From NCBI RefSeq assembly GCF_011064615.1, contig NZ_JAALJH010000001.1:186001-250000 (forward strand): a stretch of DNA of 64,000 nt. Reading direction: 5' to 3'. This DNA is from Aquisphaera insulae (lineage in GTDB: Bacteria > Planctomycetota > Planctomycetia > Isosphaerales > Isosphaeraceae). Shown one piece after another: positions 10,302-19,137 of this stretch; the stretch's first letter is position 1; each line of letters opens with the position of its first letter. A program made the position numbers and the translations under genes. The notes beneath the pieces are model-generated. The model worked only from the letters and a program-made list of their open reading frames with translations, searched no databases and was not told where the DNA came from.

Positions 10302-10673
10302 ATGGCAGCTCCGTCGCTCGCCGGCAAGCCCCGCAAGGTGATACCCAAGATCCTGGCCGTGATCCACGCCGACGGCTGCACCGGCTGCGAGGCATGCGTC
10401 GAAGTCTGCCCGGTGGATTGCATCTACAAGGTCAGTCCCGGCGAGTATCCCGGCCTCCAGGGCTTCTGCGACATCGACCTGGACCGTTGCATCGGGTGCA
10501 AGCATTGCGCCCAGGTCTGCCCCTGGGATGCGATCGACATGGTGGACACAATCGACGTGGCCTACCACGTCGCGGTCAAGGGTGGACCGCCCCAGTACGT
10601 GGCCGAAGAATGGGACACGCTGGTGGATGCCGCACAGCGGAACGCCGAAGGATTGCTCGCCAAGAAGAAGTGA
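10302..10673 (+). CDS. 2[4Fe-4S] ferredoxin
   Basis: A 123-residue cytoplasmic electron carrier with two bacterial-type cluster motifs: C26-x2-C29-x2-C32-x3-C36-P and C63-x2-C66-x2-C69-x3-C73-P. Each C-P proline is present, so both clusters are probably [4Fe-4S]. An extra Cys40 follows the first motif. A ~20-residue basic N-terminal lead and a ~40-residue helical C-terminal extension frame the clusters. The ATG at 10302 starts M-A-A-P-S; a GTG five codons earlier is also possible. Its redox partner is not encoded nearby. The di-haem peroxidase gene follows, but each has its own promoter-like sequence. Confidence 0.85.
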   Translation: MAAPSLAGKPRKVIPKILAVIHADGCTGCEACVEVCPVDCIYKVSPGEYPGLQGFCDIDLDRCIGCKHCAQVCPWDAIDMVDTIDVAYHVAVKGGPPQYVAEEWDTLVDAAQRNAEGLLAKKK

Positions 10674-10681
10674 GTAGACGG

Positions 10682-10699
10682 GCGCGGCCGGCGCCGCGC
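10682..10699. terminator. GC-rich stem-loop after the ferredoxin gene
   Basis: A 7-bp perfect stem (GCGCGGC / GCCGCGC) with a 4-base loop starts 9 nt after the ferredoxin stop. There is no T-run, so it could be a 3' stabiliser rather than an intrinsic terminator. Confidence 0.3.
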
Positions 10700-10801
10700 G
10701 GCTCCCTCCGTCGGGCTCGACCATGAGGAGTTCGCCCACCGCCGGCGACTCGTCCAAGTGTCCCCTCGATGATCATCCGCGCGGGTCGCATCGCCGCGAC
10801 T

Positions 10802-10830
10802 TTGCCGTACCCGGATTTCCCACTTATCGA
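10802..10830 (+). promoter_or_regulatory. Candidate promoter of the di-haem peroxidase gene
   Basis: TTGCCG (10802-10807) and TATCGA (10825-10830) are 17 bases apart. Transcription would begin near 10837, which suits the ATG at 10855 better than the one at 10840. Confidence 0.4.
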
Positions 10831-10854
10831 CCAATCGAAATGAGGTCCAGAAGG

Positions 10855-12132
10855 ATGGTACGACTCCGCAGTTTTCTCGGCATGCTCGCGCCCGGCCTGC
10901 TGGTCGCCGGGGCCTTCTGCGCCTGGACGGGGCGGATCGTGGAGACCCCGAGTCTCGCCCAGGAAGAGCCGCACAAGCCGCCGGACGAGGATCCGACCAG
11001 CCCGGCCGAATTCCTCTGGCATGCCCCGAAGCCGGAGCTCATCCACGATGAGCCCCTCGAGGTGAAGGCCCCCGTCGGGCTGATGCCGCTGACTCCGAAG
11101 GTCGTGGTCCCGGCCGGCAACCCCCTCACCAAGGGCAAGTATGAGCTGGGCCGCCAGCTCTACTTCGATCCGCGGATCTCGCTCGACGGCAAGGAGAGCT
11201 GCGCGAGCTGCCACAACCCGGACCTGGGCTGGTCCGACGGCCACAAGACGTCGACCGGCATCAAGGGGCAGAAGGGGAATCGCAACGCCCCGACCGTGTT
11301 CAACACCGTCTACGGCAAGACCATGTTCTGGGACGGCCGCGCCGGGTCGCTCGAAGGCCAGGCCCAGGGGCCGATGATCAACCCCATCGAGATGGGCGAT
11401 CAGAAGCACCAGGCCATCGTCGAGCGGATCCGCAAGGTCCCCGGCTACAAGCAGCAATTCGAGAAGGTGTTCGGCACCAACGTCACCCTCGACGGCATGG
11501 CCAAGGCCATCGCCACCTTCGAACGGGTCGCGGCGCTCTCGGGCAACTCGAAGTACGACAAGTACAACGCGGGGGACAACGCCGCCCTCTCGGAGAGCGA
11601 GAAGCGGGGCATGGTCCTCTTCGGCCTGCGGCTCAGCACGGACGACGAGTTCAAGACGGACGTGGAGCTCCAGAAGGCCAAGTGCACCATCTGCCACGTC
11701 GGCTCGAACTTCACCGACGAGCAGTTCCACAACCTTGGCGTCGGCTGGGACGAGTCCAAGAAGAAGCATGCGGACATCGGCCGTTGGGCCCCGGTCCCCA
11801 TCGGTCAGAAGTGCGATACGGACCTCGGCTCGTTCAAGACGCCGACCTGCCGCAATGTCGAGTTGTCCGCGCCGTACATGCACGACGGCAGCCTCAAGAC
11901 TCTTGAGGAGGTGGTCGAGCATTACGACAAGGGGGGCAACGCCAACCCGTCGCTCGACCCCGACATGAAGCCTCTCAAGCTGACGGCCCAGGAGAAGGCG
12001 GACCTGGTCGCCTTCATGAAGGCCCTCACCGGCGAGCACAAGTCCCTGGCCGAGCTCCTGCCGACCCTGCCGCCCAACGCCGACGGCTCCGCGGTCGATC
12101 CGGGCGTGGCCCTGACGACGGCCGCGGAATAG
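10855..12132 (+). CDS. Di-haem cytochrome c peroxidase (CcpA/MauG family)
   Basis: A 425-residue periplasmic protein: signal peptide or N-terminal anchor (residues 1-26), then two c-type haem sites, C116-x2-C-H and C277-x2-C-H, spaced about 160 residues as in di-haem peroxidases. The N-terminal haem region includes the usual R-Q-L-Y-F-D-P-R and S-C-A-S-C-H-N-P blocks; the C-terminal region contains F-K-T-P-T-C-R-N-V with Y-M-H-D-G-S, where the methionine is the likely axial ligand of the high-potential haem. The expected role is reducing hydrogen peroxide with electrons from small cytochromes; MauG-like oxidation chemistry cannot be excluded. The start at 10855 is supported by GAGGT eight bases upstream; 10840 is an alternative. 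Confidence 0.85.
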   Translation: MVRLRSFLGMLAPGLLVAGAFCAWTGRIVETPSLAQEEPHKPPDEDPTSPAEFLWHAPKPELIHDEPLEVKAPVGLMPLTPKVVVPAGNPLTKGKYELGRQLYFDPRISLDGKESCASCHNPDLGWSDGHKTSTGIKGQKGNRNAPTVFNTVYGKTMFWDGRAGSLEGQAQGPMINPIEMGDQKHQAIVERIRKVPGYKQQFEKVFGTNVTLDGMAKAIATFERVAALSGNSKYDKYNAGDNAALSESEKRGMVLFGLRLSTDDEFKTDVELQKAKCTICHVGSNFTDEQFHNLGVGWDESKKKHADIGRWAPVPIGQKCDTDLGSFKTPTCRNVELSAPYMHDGSLKTLEEVVEHYDKGGNANPSLDPDMKPLKLTAQEKADLVAFMKALTGEHKSLAELLPTLPPNADGSAVDPGVALTTAAE

Positions 12133-12173
12133 CGAGGCCCGGGCCAGGCGCTCAACCTCGCCTCGTTTTCGAC

Positions 12174-12209
12174 ACGGGCCCGGCGGCACGCCTTGCCGCT
12201 CGGGCCCGT
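12174..12209. terminator. Long GC-rich hairpin after the peroxidase gene
   Basis: A 15-bp stem with one bulged T (12200) and a 5-base loop, arms at 12174-12188 and 12194-12209, located 41 nt after the peroxidase stop and 110 nt before the next start. No T-run follows. It is very stable and probably marks the 3' end of the peroxidase transcript. Confidence 0.45.
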
Positions 12210-12319
12210 CCCCTGCGCACCGTTGGCTCCGCGCGGTAAGATGGCCGGGTCGGCGTCGGGCCGGGCGGGGCGGAGTCTGCCCCGAGGCTCGACCGCACCC
12301 GTCCTCGCCCCGAGGGGTC

Positions 12320-15289
12320 ATGAGACATTCGGCCTGGCGCACGCTCCTCTGGGTGGCCATCTCGTTTGCTATCGTCTTCCTCGCTTGCATCGGCAAGGGC
12401 CTGCGTGGGGACCGACAGTTCGCCTTCCGCGACGCGGCCCACTACTACTATCCGCTCTACGAGCGCGTGCAGCACGAGTGGAACGCGGGGCGGTGGCCCC
12501 TCTGGGAGCCCGAAGAGAACGCCGGGATGCCGCTCCTGGGCAACCCCACCGCCGCGGTGCTCTACCCCGGAAAGCTCATCTATGCCGCCCTCCCCTACGC
12601 CTGGGCCGCGCGCGTCTACATCGCGGCGCATGTCGCCCTCGCCTTCGCGGGGATGCTCGTCACGCTCCGCGCCTGGGGTGTCAGCGGGATCGGCTCCGCC
12701 CTGGGGGCGCTCACCTACGCGTTCGGGGCACCGATCCTCTACCAGTACTGCAACATCATCTACCTCGTCGGCGCCGCGTGGTTGCCGCTCGGGTTCCTGG
12801 CGGTCGAGCGATGGCTCGCCACGGGGAGCCGCTGGGCGCTCCTCGGCCTGGCCCTCGTCCTGGCCATGCAGACGCTCGGAGGGGATCCGCAGGCGGCCTA
12901 CCTCCTGGGCCTCTGCGGCGGCGGCTATGCCGTGGGGCTGGCCTGGTCGAAGTCGAAGGCCGCCGCCGCCGACGCGGGGTCCGCGGCCGAGTCGCGTCGC
13001 CGAAACTGGTGGCCGATCCTCATCGGCCTGCTGGCAGTCGTCTCCTGGGCCGTCGGCACCGTGATCCTGGCGGGGATCCTGCCGAAACTCCGGGAGCGAG
13101 GGAATCCGCCCCCCGCGCTCTGGTGGATGCCCCATGTCCCCGCGGTGATGCTCGCGGCCTGGGGCCTGGCCGGGCTGGTCGTCGCGGTCCGATGGCTTCG
13201 GGGCGGATGCCGCGGCTGGCTCGGCGGAGCCTTTCTGGGGATGGCCGGGGCGGCGATCCTGGCGGCCGGCCTGGCCGCGGCGCAGTTGCTGCCGGTGCTG
13301 GAGTTCACCCGCCAGACGACTAGGGCCGAGGCGGACGGGCCGCATGACATCTACCCCTTCAGCGTCGCTCCGTTCCGGGTCGTCGAGGCGGTCTGGCCGG
13401 GCATCCTGGGCTCGGTCGCCCGGTCGAATGCGCTCTGGGTCGACGCGTTCCGATTCCCAGGCGCCAGACAGAAGATCTGGGTGCCCTCGAACTATCTCGG
13501 CCTGATCGGGCTGCTGCTGGGCCTGGCCGCGTTCGGACTTCGCCGCAGCCCCGCGCGCAAGGCCTGGCTGTCGGCGATCGTGCTCGCCAGCCTGGTCGGC
13601 GGTATCGGGGAGTACTCGAGTCCGATCTGGGCGGCCCGCGCCCTGCATGCGACGACCGGGATCGACGTGGGGGACGTCGGCCCGCAGGACGACGACGGCA
13701 TGACCCCGATCCGCAGGGATCGCTACCTGAGGGACGGCGACGGCGGCCTCTACTGGCTGATGACGAACGTCTTTCCGGGCTTCAAGCAATTCCGCTACCC
13801 GGCGAAGTTGATCACGTTCACGACCTTCGGCCTGGCCGCGCTGGCGGGGATGGGCTGGGACGAGCTGGTCCGCGACCGCCGTCGCCAGCTGCTGGTCGTC
13901 GCGGCGGCCCTCGCCGGCCTCTCGTTGGTCCTCCTGGGCCTGGTGCTGGCCAACCGCGAGGGGCTCGTCACGAGACTCTCGACGCGGTCGGTCACCTCGC
14001 TCTTCGGGCCGCTCGATCCCCGCGTCTCGATCCGGGGAGTGATCTCGGCGCTGATTCACGGGAGCGTGGTCGCCGCCGCGCTGGCCGTGGTGGCCCACTT
14101 CGCCAGGCAAGGACGCCGGAGTGACGTCCTGGGAGCGGCGGTCCTCCTGACGGCGGCGTTGGACCTCGCGGTGGCCAACTCGCCGCTGGTCACGGTCATC
14201 GCGCAATCGAATTTCGAGGGGGAGCCGAAGACGGTCCGGATCATCCGCGAGGCCGAGGAGGCGGACCCTTCTCCGGGCCCCTTCCGGATCCACCGGATGC
14301 CCACCTGGAGCCCGGTCGGCTGGTATCTCAAGAACTCGACCGAACGCGAGACCGAGCTCGTCGCCTGGGAGCGGGCGACGATCCAGCCCAAGTACGGGAT
14401 CAATCACGGCATCGAGTACGCCTACACCAAGGGCGTGGCCGAGCTCTACGACCTGGAGTGGTTCTACGCCGGTTTCGAACGGTCCGCCCGGGGCAAGGTC
14501 GCCTCGGACCTGGGCGTGCCGGAGGGGACACAGATCGTCGTCTTCCCCAGGCGGTCGTTCGACCTCTGGAATTGCCGATACTTCCTTCTGCCGTTCCAGT
14601 CCAACGGCTGGAAGACGGAGGACCGGGGCTACGCGTCGATGCTGGAAGCGACCGAGCCCATCGAGCCGTCGCCGGAATTCCTCCGCTCGAAGGAGAAGGA
14701 GCCGGAGCGCCGGGCCTGGGCCGAGAATCAGGATTTCCAGATCCGACGGAACCACCAGGCGTTCCCCCGCGCCTGGGTCGTCCGCGAGTTTCGGCCATTG
14801 CCGGCCCTGGAGCGTCTCTCGCGGATCGAGCGTGGCGCCCCGATGCAGGAAATGCTCCACGCCGGCGACGCGATCTGGAACGATCCGACCCTCCCCGTCC
14901 TGGATCCGCATCGAGTCGCCTGGGTCCCTTCCGACGACGTACCGAGTCTGCGCCCTTTCCTGAACGGCCCTCCCCAGAGGGGTACCGAGACGGTCAAGGT
15001 GAGCTACCCGCGTCCCGATCGGGTCGTCATCGAGGCGAGGCTCGACGACCCGGGTTTGATCGTCCTGGCCGACGTCTATTATCCCGGCTGGACGCTCACC
15101 ATCGACGACAAGCCCGCGCCCATCTACAAGGTCAACACCCTGATGCGCGGGGCCGCCGTCGAGGCGGGCACGCACACGCTCGTCTACCGCTACGAGCCGC
15201 GAAGCTTCCGGGTGGGCGGATTCATCACCATGGCGAGCCTGGCGCTCTTCGTGCTGCTGACGTTCGCCGCCTTCCTTCGCCGAAAGTGA
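12320..15289 (+). CDS. YfhO-family polytopic membrane protein
   Basis: A 989-residue protein with about 12-13 hydrophobic segments in the first ~640 residues, one near the C-terminus (about 960-980), and a large soluble domain between. The N-terminal pattern matches YfhO/GT-C proteins: a first helix, then a periplasmic loop with F-R-D-A-A-H-Y-Y-Y-P-L and W-x-P-E-E-N-A-G-M-P-L-L-G-N-P. YfhO proteins are implicated in glycosylation of cell-envelope polymers such as lipoteichoic acid in Gram-positives; the substrate here is unknown. The C-terminal D-V-Y-Y-P-G-W motif region is typical of the family. The ATG at 12320 follows GAGGGG. It converges on the sigma-factor fusion gene with 34 bp between stops. 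Confidence 0.8.
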   Translation: MRHSAWRTLLWVAISFAIVFLACIGKGLRGDRQFAFRDAAHYYYPLYERVQHEWNAGRWPLWEPEENAGMPLLGNPTAAVLYPGKLIYAALPYAWAARVYIAAHVALAFAGMLVTLRAWGVSGIGSALGALTYAFGAPILYQYCNIIYLVGAAWLPLGFLAVERWLATGSRWALLGLALVLAMQTLGGDPQAAYLLGLCGGGYAVGLAWSKSKAAAADAGSAAESRRRNWWPILIGLLAVVSWAVGTVILAGILPKLRERGNPPPALWWMPHVPAVMLAAWGLAGLVVAVRWLRGGCRGWLGGAFLGMAGAAILAAGLAAAQLLPVLEFTRQTTRAEADGPHDIYPFSVAPFRVVEAVWPGILGSVARSNALWVDAFRFPGARQKIWVPSNYLGLIGLLLGLAAFGLRRSPARKAWLSAIVLASLVGGIGEYSSPIWAARALHATTGIDVGDVGPQDDDGMTPIRRDRYLRDGDGGLYWLMTNVFPGFKQFRYPAKLITFTTFGLAALAGMGWDELVRDRRRQLLVVAAALAGLSLVLLGLVLANREGLVTRLSTRSVTSLFGPLDPRVSIRGVISALIHGSVVAAALAVVAHFARQGRRSDVLGAAVLLTAALDLAVANSPLVTVIAQSNFEGEPKTVRIIREAEEADPSPGPFRIHRMPTWSPVGWYLKNSTERETELVAWERATIQPKYGINHGIEYAYTKGVAELYDLEWFYAGFERSARGKVASDLGVPEGTQIVVFPRRSFDLWNCRYFLLPFQSNGWKTEDRGYASMLEATEPIEPSPEFLRSKEKEPERRAWAENQDFQIRRNHQAFPRAWVVREFRPLPALERLSRIERGAPMQEMLHAGDAIWNDPTLPVLDPHRVAWVPSDDVPSLRPFLNGPPQRGTETVKVSYPRPDRVVIEARLDDPGLIVLADVYYPGWTLTIDDKPAPIYKVNTLMRGAAVEAGTHTLVYRYEPRSFRVGGFITMASLALFVLLTFAAFLRRK

Positions 15290-15323
15290 GAGTCCCGGGG
15301 AATTCTCCCTGGCCAGCGCGTGA

Positions 15324-17624
15324 TCAATCACGTTTCCCGACGGGGGAGACCTGTTTCGCCTCGCCCGTCCCGGCGTCCCCCGCGCTCTCCGGAATGGCCG
15401 AGGCGTCGAAATGATCCCAGGTCAGGTTCTTCTTGTTGAATGTGTAGAGGTGAGGCCCGAGGTCGTAGGCGATCGAACCCTCGCCGGTCACGACCGGTGT
15501 CGCGTTCCCGTCCACGGGCTCGACGAGATCGTGCGCGTACCACGTCGACGATGTGAGGTCGAAGGCCGCGATGCGCCGGATTTTCGAGCCCGTGATGGTC
15601 GGGGCGATGATCGAGGAGCGCGACCCGGACTGGCCCGCGAAGCTCACCCGGAGCGGATGATCCTTCGAAGCCTTCAGCTCAATCGCGGTGGACCGCCGAC
15701 TGATCGGGTCATACGCCACGAGACGGTTGCCCGACGGCGATGCGGCGAAGATGAAGCCACCGATCCGACCGTGGCCAGTGGTTTCGGCCTCGGGCGAAGG
15801 CTCGCCGAGCACCGAGGGAGGCGTGCCGGGCATCGGGGGCGGTTCGGAGATGGCAGGCTCGGCGTCGGGCCGGGGAATGGTCATATCGGGAGCCGCGGAT
15901 TGAGTCTCGGCGTGATTGAGGGACCCGTCGGGGAGCCCGGCTGAGAAATCAACCGCTTTCGTTCGGTCTGAGTAGAGTTCGCTCAGCCCGTTCCGATCGA
16001 GGAGGCGATGGATCGCCTTCGGAGCGACGTAAATCCCCCGATCCCCCTTCGGCTCCGAGAAGCTACAGATTCCCGCGAGATATCCATCCGTGGTGAACAG
16101 GCCGCCGCCCGTCCTCCCCTGCTTCGGGGCACTGCGGCACGCGATCCCCTCGTAGGCAGGAAAGCTCGAGAGTTGAACGGCCAACTGAGTGATCACGGTC
16201 TGCCAAGGGGTGGGATCGTTTCCGTCCGAGCATCCGACGTTCAGCATCAGCATTCGAAGCTTCGGCTCCCACCTTCGAGGCACGATGGGAGAGCTCGGTA
16301 GCTGCCTGCCGGGTCGGATCCGGACCAGTGCGATGAGGTGGTCGAAATCGTAGTCGACGACCTCACCTCCCGTCCTCATCTGAAAACGAACGTGGGGCGG
16401 CTCGTACGAGAGCTTCCCATCAAAGAGGTCGACCTGGACCTTCTTTGGAAAGTCCCGCGGAGGCACCTGGCTAGGACCGTCCAGCTTGAACGGACTCGAG
16501 GCGGTCAGGATCAGAGACTCGTCGCGTGTGCTGCGGATGATCGTCCCCGAGGCGAAGCCGACCGAATGCTCGTCCAGGATCTGGATCCGCACGGCCGTCT
16601 CCCAGGGCGCGGGGATGGGCGGACCCGGGAGCCCCGGGGGCGAGGCGACGGGCTGCAAAGGGTCCTTCCGCGATGCGGGTTTCGACGCCACCTCGATCTT
16701 CGCGGTCGAGGCCGATTCGGCGCGAGGCTCCTGCTCGCTCGCCCGAACCCGCAGGACGCCGCCAGCAAGCCATCCGGTCAGGGAAATCATGCTGCCACTC
16801 ACCGCCAGAACGACCAACGCCGACTTTGCCTTGTTCAGAACCATGGTTCGGATCCCTCCTTCCGCAAGACTAAGGACACGGGCCGACAGTCCTCCCGCGA
16901 GGGCTGTCCGGGCTGCGACCTGCTCGGCGGCCTGGGCCGTACTCCGCAAGAGCTTCGCCGGAGCTTCGGCCGTTCCGATCACGGCTGAAAGCGGGCTCAC
17001 ACCGCGACGGCCAAGTCGCGCCCGGAGCGACTCTCGTCCCCGCGCCAGACGGCTCTTGACCGTCCCCACGGGGAGGCTGAGCGTCCTGGCCGCCTGTTCG
17101 TAGCTCAGGTCCTCGAGGTCGCAGAGGACAACGACCCGTCGATAGCGTTCCGGGAGGCGGAGCAATTCCGCGTCCACGATCGCTTTCAGGTCTAAAGTCT
17201 CGACTCGTGTCGGCGAGTCGCTCCGCCCGGCAAGCTCGGCATGACGTTGTTCATGCCTGCGCCGTCGGACGGCAGCCGAGCGGGCCGAGCAGGAGAGGCG
17301 GTAGGCCACCCCGTGAAGCCAGCTCGCCAGCGATCCGTGATTGCGAATCGTCCGAGCCCGGCGCACGAGAATCACGAAGGTGGCCTGGAAGGCGTCCTCG
17401 ACGTCGCAAGCATCCTCGAGCACCCGGCGACAGACCGCCAGGACCATCGACGCGTGACGTTCGAGGAGAGCCGCGAACGCGAGCTCGGAACCCTCGCCCG
17501 TTCGAGCCAGGAAGCGGTCCAGGAGTTCCTCATCGGAGAGCCCGCTCAATGGTCCTACCCCGAACAGGAGCCGGACCTGGGTCGTGATCCCGGAGTCTCC
17601 CCTGCAATCGATGCCCATCGGCAT
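15324..17624 (-). CDS. ECF sigma factor fused to a membrane segment, a degenerate trypsin-like domain and a beta-rich tail
   Basis: A 766-residue single chain. Residues 47-111 are sigma region 2 (D-V-E-D-A-F-Q-A-T-F and the -10-binding S-L-A-S-W-L-H-G-V-A-Y-R) and 150-200 are sigma region 4 with the helix-turn-helix (L-S-Y-E-Q-A-A-R-T-L-S-L-P-V-G-T-V-K-S-R-L). A hydrophobic helix at about 267-291 would place the rest outside the cytoplasm after a proline-rich linker. Residues 345-540 align in pattern with chymotrypsin-fold proteases, but the catalytic histidine position is Ser377 and the serine is Thr505 in G-R-T-G-G-G; only the aspartate (D428) remains, so activity is unlikely. The C-terminal ~150 residues look like propeller blades. 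ECF sigma factors with long extensions are known in planctomycetes; signalling through the tail is inferred. Confidence 0.8.
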   Translation of the reverse strand: MPMGIDCRGDSGITTQVRLLFGVGPLSGLSDEELLDRFLARTGEGSELAFAALLERHASMVLAVCRRVLEDACDVEDAFQATFVILVRRARTIRNHGSLASWLHGVAYRLSCSARSAAVRRRRHEQRHAELAGRSDSPTRVETLDLKAIVDAELLRLPERYRRVVVLCDLEDLSYEQAARTLSLPVGTVKSRLARGRESLRARLGRRGVSPLSAVIGTAEAPAKLLRSTAQAAEQVAARTALAGGLSARVLSLAEGGIRTMVLNKAKSALVVLAVSGSMISLTGWLAGGVLRVRASEQEPRAESASTAKIEVASKPASRKDPLQPVASPPGLPGPPIPAPWETAVRIQILDEHSVGFASGTIIRSTRDESLILTASSPFKLDGPSQVPPRDFPKKVQVDLFDGKLSYEPPHVRFQMRTGGEVVDYDFDHLIALVRIRPGRQLPSSPIVPRRWEPKLRMLMLNVGCSDGNDPTPWQTVITQLAVQLSSFPAYEGIACRSAPKQGRTGGGLFTTDGYLAGICSFSEPKGDRGIYVAPKAIHRLLDRNGLSELYSDRTKAVDFSAGLPDGSLNHAETQSAAPDMTIPRPDAEPAISEPPPMPGTPPSVLGEPSPEAETTGHGRIGGFIFAASPSGNRLVAYDPISRRSTAIELKASKDHPLRVSFAGQSGSRSSIIAPTITGSKIRRIAAFDLTSSTWYAHDLVEPVDGNATPVVTGEGSIAYDLGPHLYTFNKKNLTWDHFDASAIPESAGDAGTGEAKQVSPVGKRD

Positions 17625-18217
17625 GCCACTCCCGTCCTGACAGGGTCGCTACTGGTCTCCACCAGAATAGTCCGAGGAGGAGGCCGGATTGTTCCGGATT
17701 TCTGGGCGAGGAATCGGACACAACACGCAAGCACGATGGGATTCAAGCTTAGGCTGAAGCGATCGACATTGACGGTTGTCCGGTTTCGGCGGATTCCGGT
17801 CGGGATTCACGCGGGAAAACGCGCCTTGAATAGGTCGCGAACAGCGAGACATGGCGCACTCTCTTTATAGAGAGGCGACACGCCATGGAGGGAGTGCGCG
17901 CTGATCGATCTTCGTGACGTACCGTCCTGGCGGAGGTCCCCGGATGACATGCGTGCTGGAGAGACCGGGCCCAGCGATGTCCTCGCGGAATTCCGTAGAG
18001 CGAACGCTCGCGGGGCCTGGGTCGGTTCGCCGCTCCTCGCTCCTCGAAGTCCGGGACCATCAAGCCTGGTCTGGCACGAGCAAAGCCAAACCAGCAACCA
18101 CGCTTAACGCCTAACCACGATTGGACTTACGACATCCGATCAGCATTCCTTGATCGACGAGCGAACCCAATTTGAGTCCCTCGCGTCCCAGGCGTTATCG
18201 GAGCAGATCCTCGCCGA
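17625..18217. other. Intergenic region, 593 bp
   Basis: Lies upstream of the sigma-factor fusion (divergent reading from its start) and after the nucleotidyltransferase-like gene. I found no gene with a credible start. It holds the nested inverted repeats at 17851-17899, listed separately. No ECF-type GGAAC/CGTC promoter pair was evident upstream of the sigma gene. Confidence 0.4.
17851..17899. repeat. Nested, partly exclusive inverted repeats
   Basis: Three perfect inverted repeats share 49 bp: an inner hairpin CTCTCT-TTAT-AGAGAG (17859-17874), a pair ATGGCG/CGCCAT (17851-17856, 17881-17886) and a pair GCGCACTC/GAGTGCGC (17854-17861, 17892-17899). The last two share bases 17854-17856, and the third overlaps the inner hairpin at 17859-17861, so they cannot all form at once. 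The element lies ~230 bp upstream of the sigma-fusion start. Confidence 0.5.
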
Positions 18218-18808
18218 TCAGCCGTCCGGCGTATCGAGCAGGACTTGCAACCGAGGCCGCAGCACCTCGGGCAACCGGGGCAGCCAGGACGCATCGACGA
18301 GTCCCACGTCGATCATGTCGCGGAGATGGGTTCGGTCCTTGTCGCGGAAGGACGTGAGCTTCATGCGCACAAGGGCGTCCAGCCGGACGACGCGGAACGC
18401 CTCGCTCGGTTCCGACTCGGCGATCTCAGGCGCCGGCATGACGTGGTCGGGACGGACTCGTTCTCCGGCGAAGACAAGACGGACAGCGTCTCTTGGCCTG
18501 GCGTCGGGGCCGTCGAGGAAGATATCCAGACTGGCCACGTGCCGGTAAACAAAGCCCTCGGCTTCAAGCGCGGCCCGAATGACTTCAAGGTCGCACCGGG
18601 AGATCAAAAGATCGACATCCTGAGTGTATCGTACGGCTCCCTCGTCCACTCGCCCAACCCAGACGGCGACGGCGTTACCGCCAACCACCATGTAGGGAAC
18701 CCCAGCCTTCTCCAGAGCCGCAGTTGCGCGCAGCAGTCGATTCTTGACCTTGTCCACGGCCCGACGGCTACGCTCCCAGGATGGTAAGCCAAGCGGCACC
18801 AGAGTCAT
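18218..18808 (-). CDS. Nucleotidyltransferase-fold protein (DUF6036/AbiEii-like)
   Basis: A 196-residue protein with the polymerase-beta-type nucleotidyltransferase core: V-V-G-G-N-A-V at about residues 41-47, then T-Q-D-V-D-L-L-I at about 62-69 providing two metal-binding aspartates, and a later conserved lysine region (R-M-K-L-T-S-F-R-D-K-D) seen in this subgroup. Relatives include AbiEii-type toxins and stand-alone proteins of unknown role. No obvious partner or antitoxin gene adjoins it; tRNA-Val lies 91 bp upstream on the same strand. It could be a chromosomal housekeeping protein or an orphan of a mobile defence module. The start at 18808 has only a weak purine tract. Confidence 0.65.
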   Translation of the reverse strand: MTLVPLGLPSWERSRRAVDKVKNRLLRATAALEKAGVPYMVVGGNAVAVWVGRVDEGAVRYTQDVDLLISRCDLEVIRAALEAEGFVYRHVASLDIFLDGPDARPRDAVRLVFAGERVRPDHVMPAPEIAESEPSEAFRVVRLDALVRMKLTSFRDKDRTHLRDMIDVGLVDASWLPRLPEVLRPRLQVLLDTPDG

Positions 18809-18899
18809 CGATCGATCTCTGCCGCTATTGATATGGCATGCAGGAGTTTACGACTCAACGGTAGGCTGAGTCACCTGCTTGCCTAATGAAGAGCCGGAA

Positions 18900-18972
18900 T
18901 GGGCGGCACTGGATTCGAACCAGTGACTTCCACCGTGTGAGGATGGCACTCTAACCGCTGAGTTAGCCGCCC
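18900..18972 (-). tRNA. tRNA-Val (anticodon CAC)
   Basis: On the minus strand a full 73-nt cloverleaf can be drawn: acceptor GGGCGGC/GCCGCCC, D-arm ACTC/GAGT, anticodon stem CCATC/GGTGG with loop CTCACAC giving anticodon CAC, variable loop, T-arm ACTGG-TTCGAAT-CCAGT and discriminator A. The 3' CCA is not encoded. Confidence 0.95.
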
Positions 18973-19061
18973 GGCCGATGAGGTCGCAACGACGTTCCGT
19001 CGCTCAAGAGAATCTAACGCCTACGAGCCCCCGGGGCAAGGGCGCCCCTCGTTCTTGGGGC

Positions 19062-19090
19062 TTGCCGGGGTCTCCAGGGGGTCTTAGATT
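19062..19090 (+). promoter_or_regulatory. Candidate promoter of xylose isomerase
   Basis: TTGCCG (19062-19067) and TAGATT (19085-19090) have 17-bp spacing, 48 bp before the start codon. No operator-like palindrome was noticed next to it. Confidence 0.4.
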
Positions 19091-19137
19091 GGGAACCTGA
19101 ATCCGAGTTCGTTTGACCACGGATCGTGCGAGACCTG

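Noticed and set aside
12152..15331. 1059-residue open frame on the minus strand over the YfhO gene
   Set aside because: Antisense of a clear membrane protein; composition (R/D/G/P-rich) is typical of a shadow frame in GC-rich DNA.
15319..15332. CGTGAT-CA-ATCACG between the convergent YfhO and sigma-fusion genes, considered as a terminator
   Set aside because: A two-base loop is too tight for a stable hairpin, and the repeat overlaps the sigma gene's stop region.
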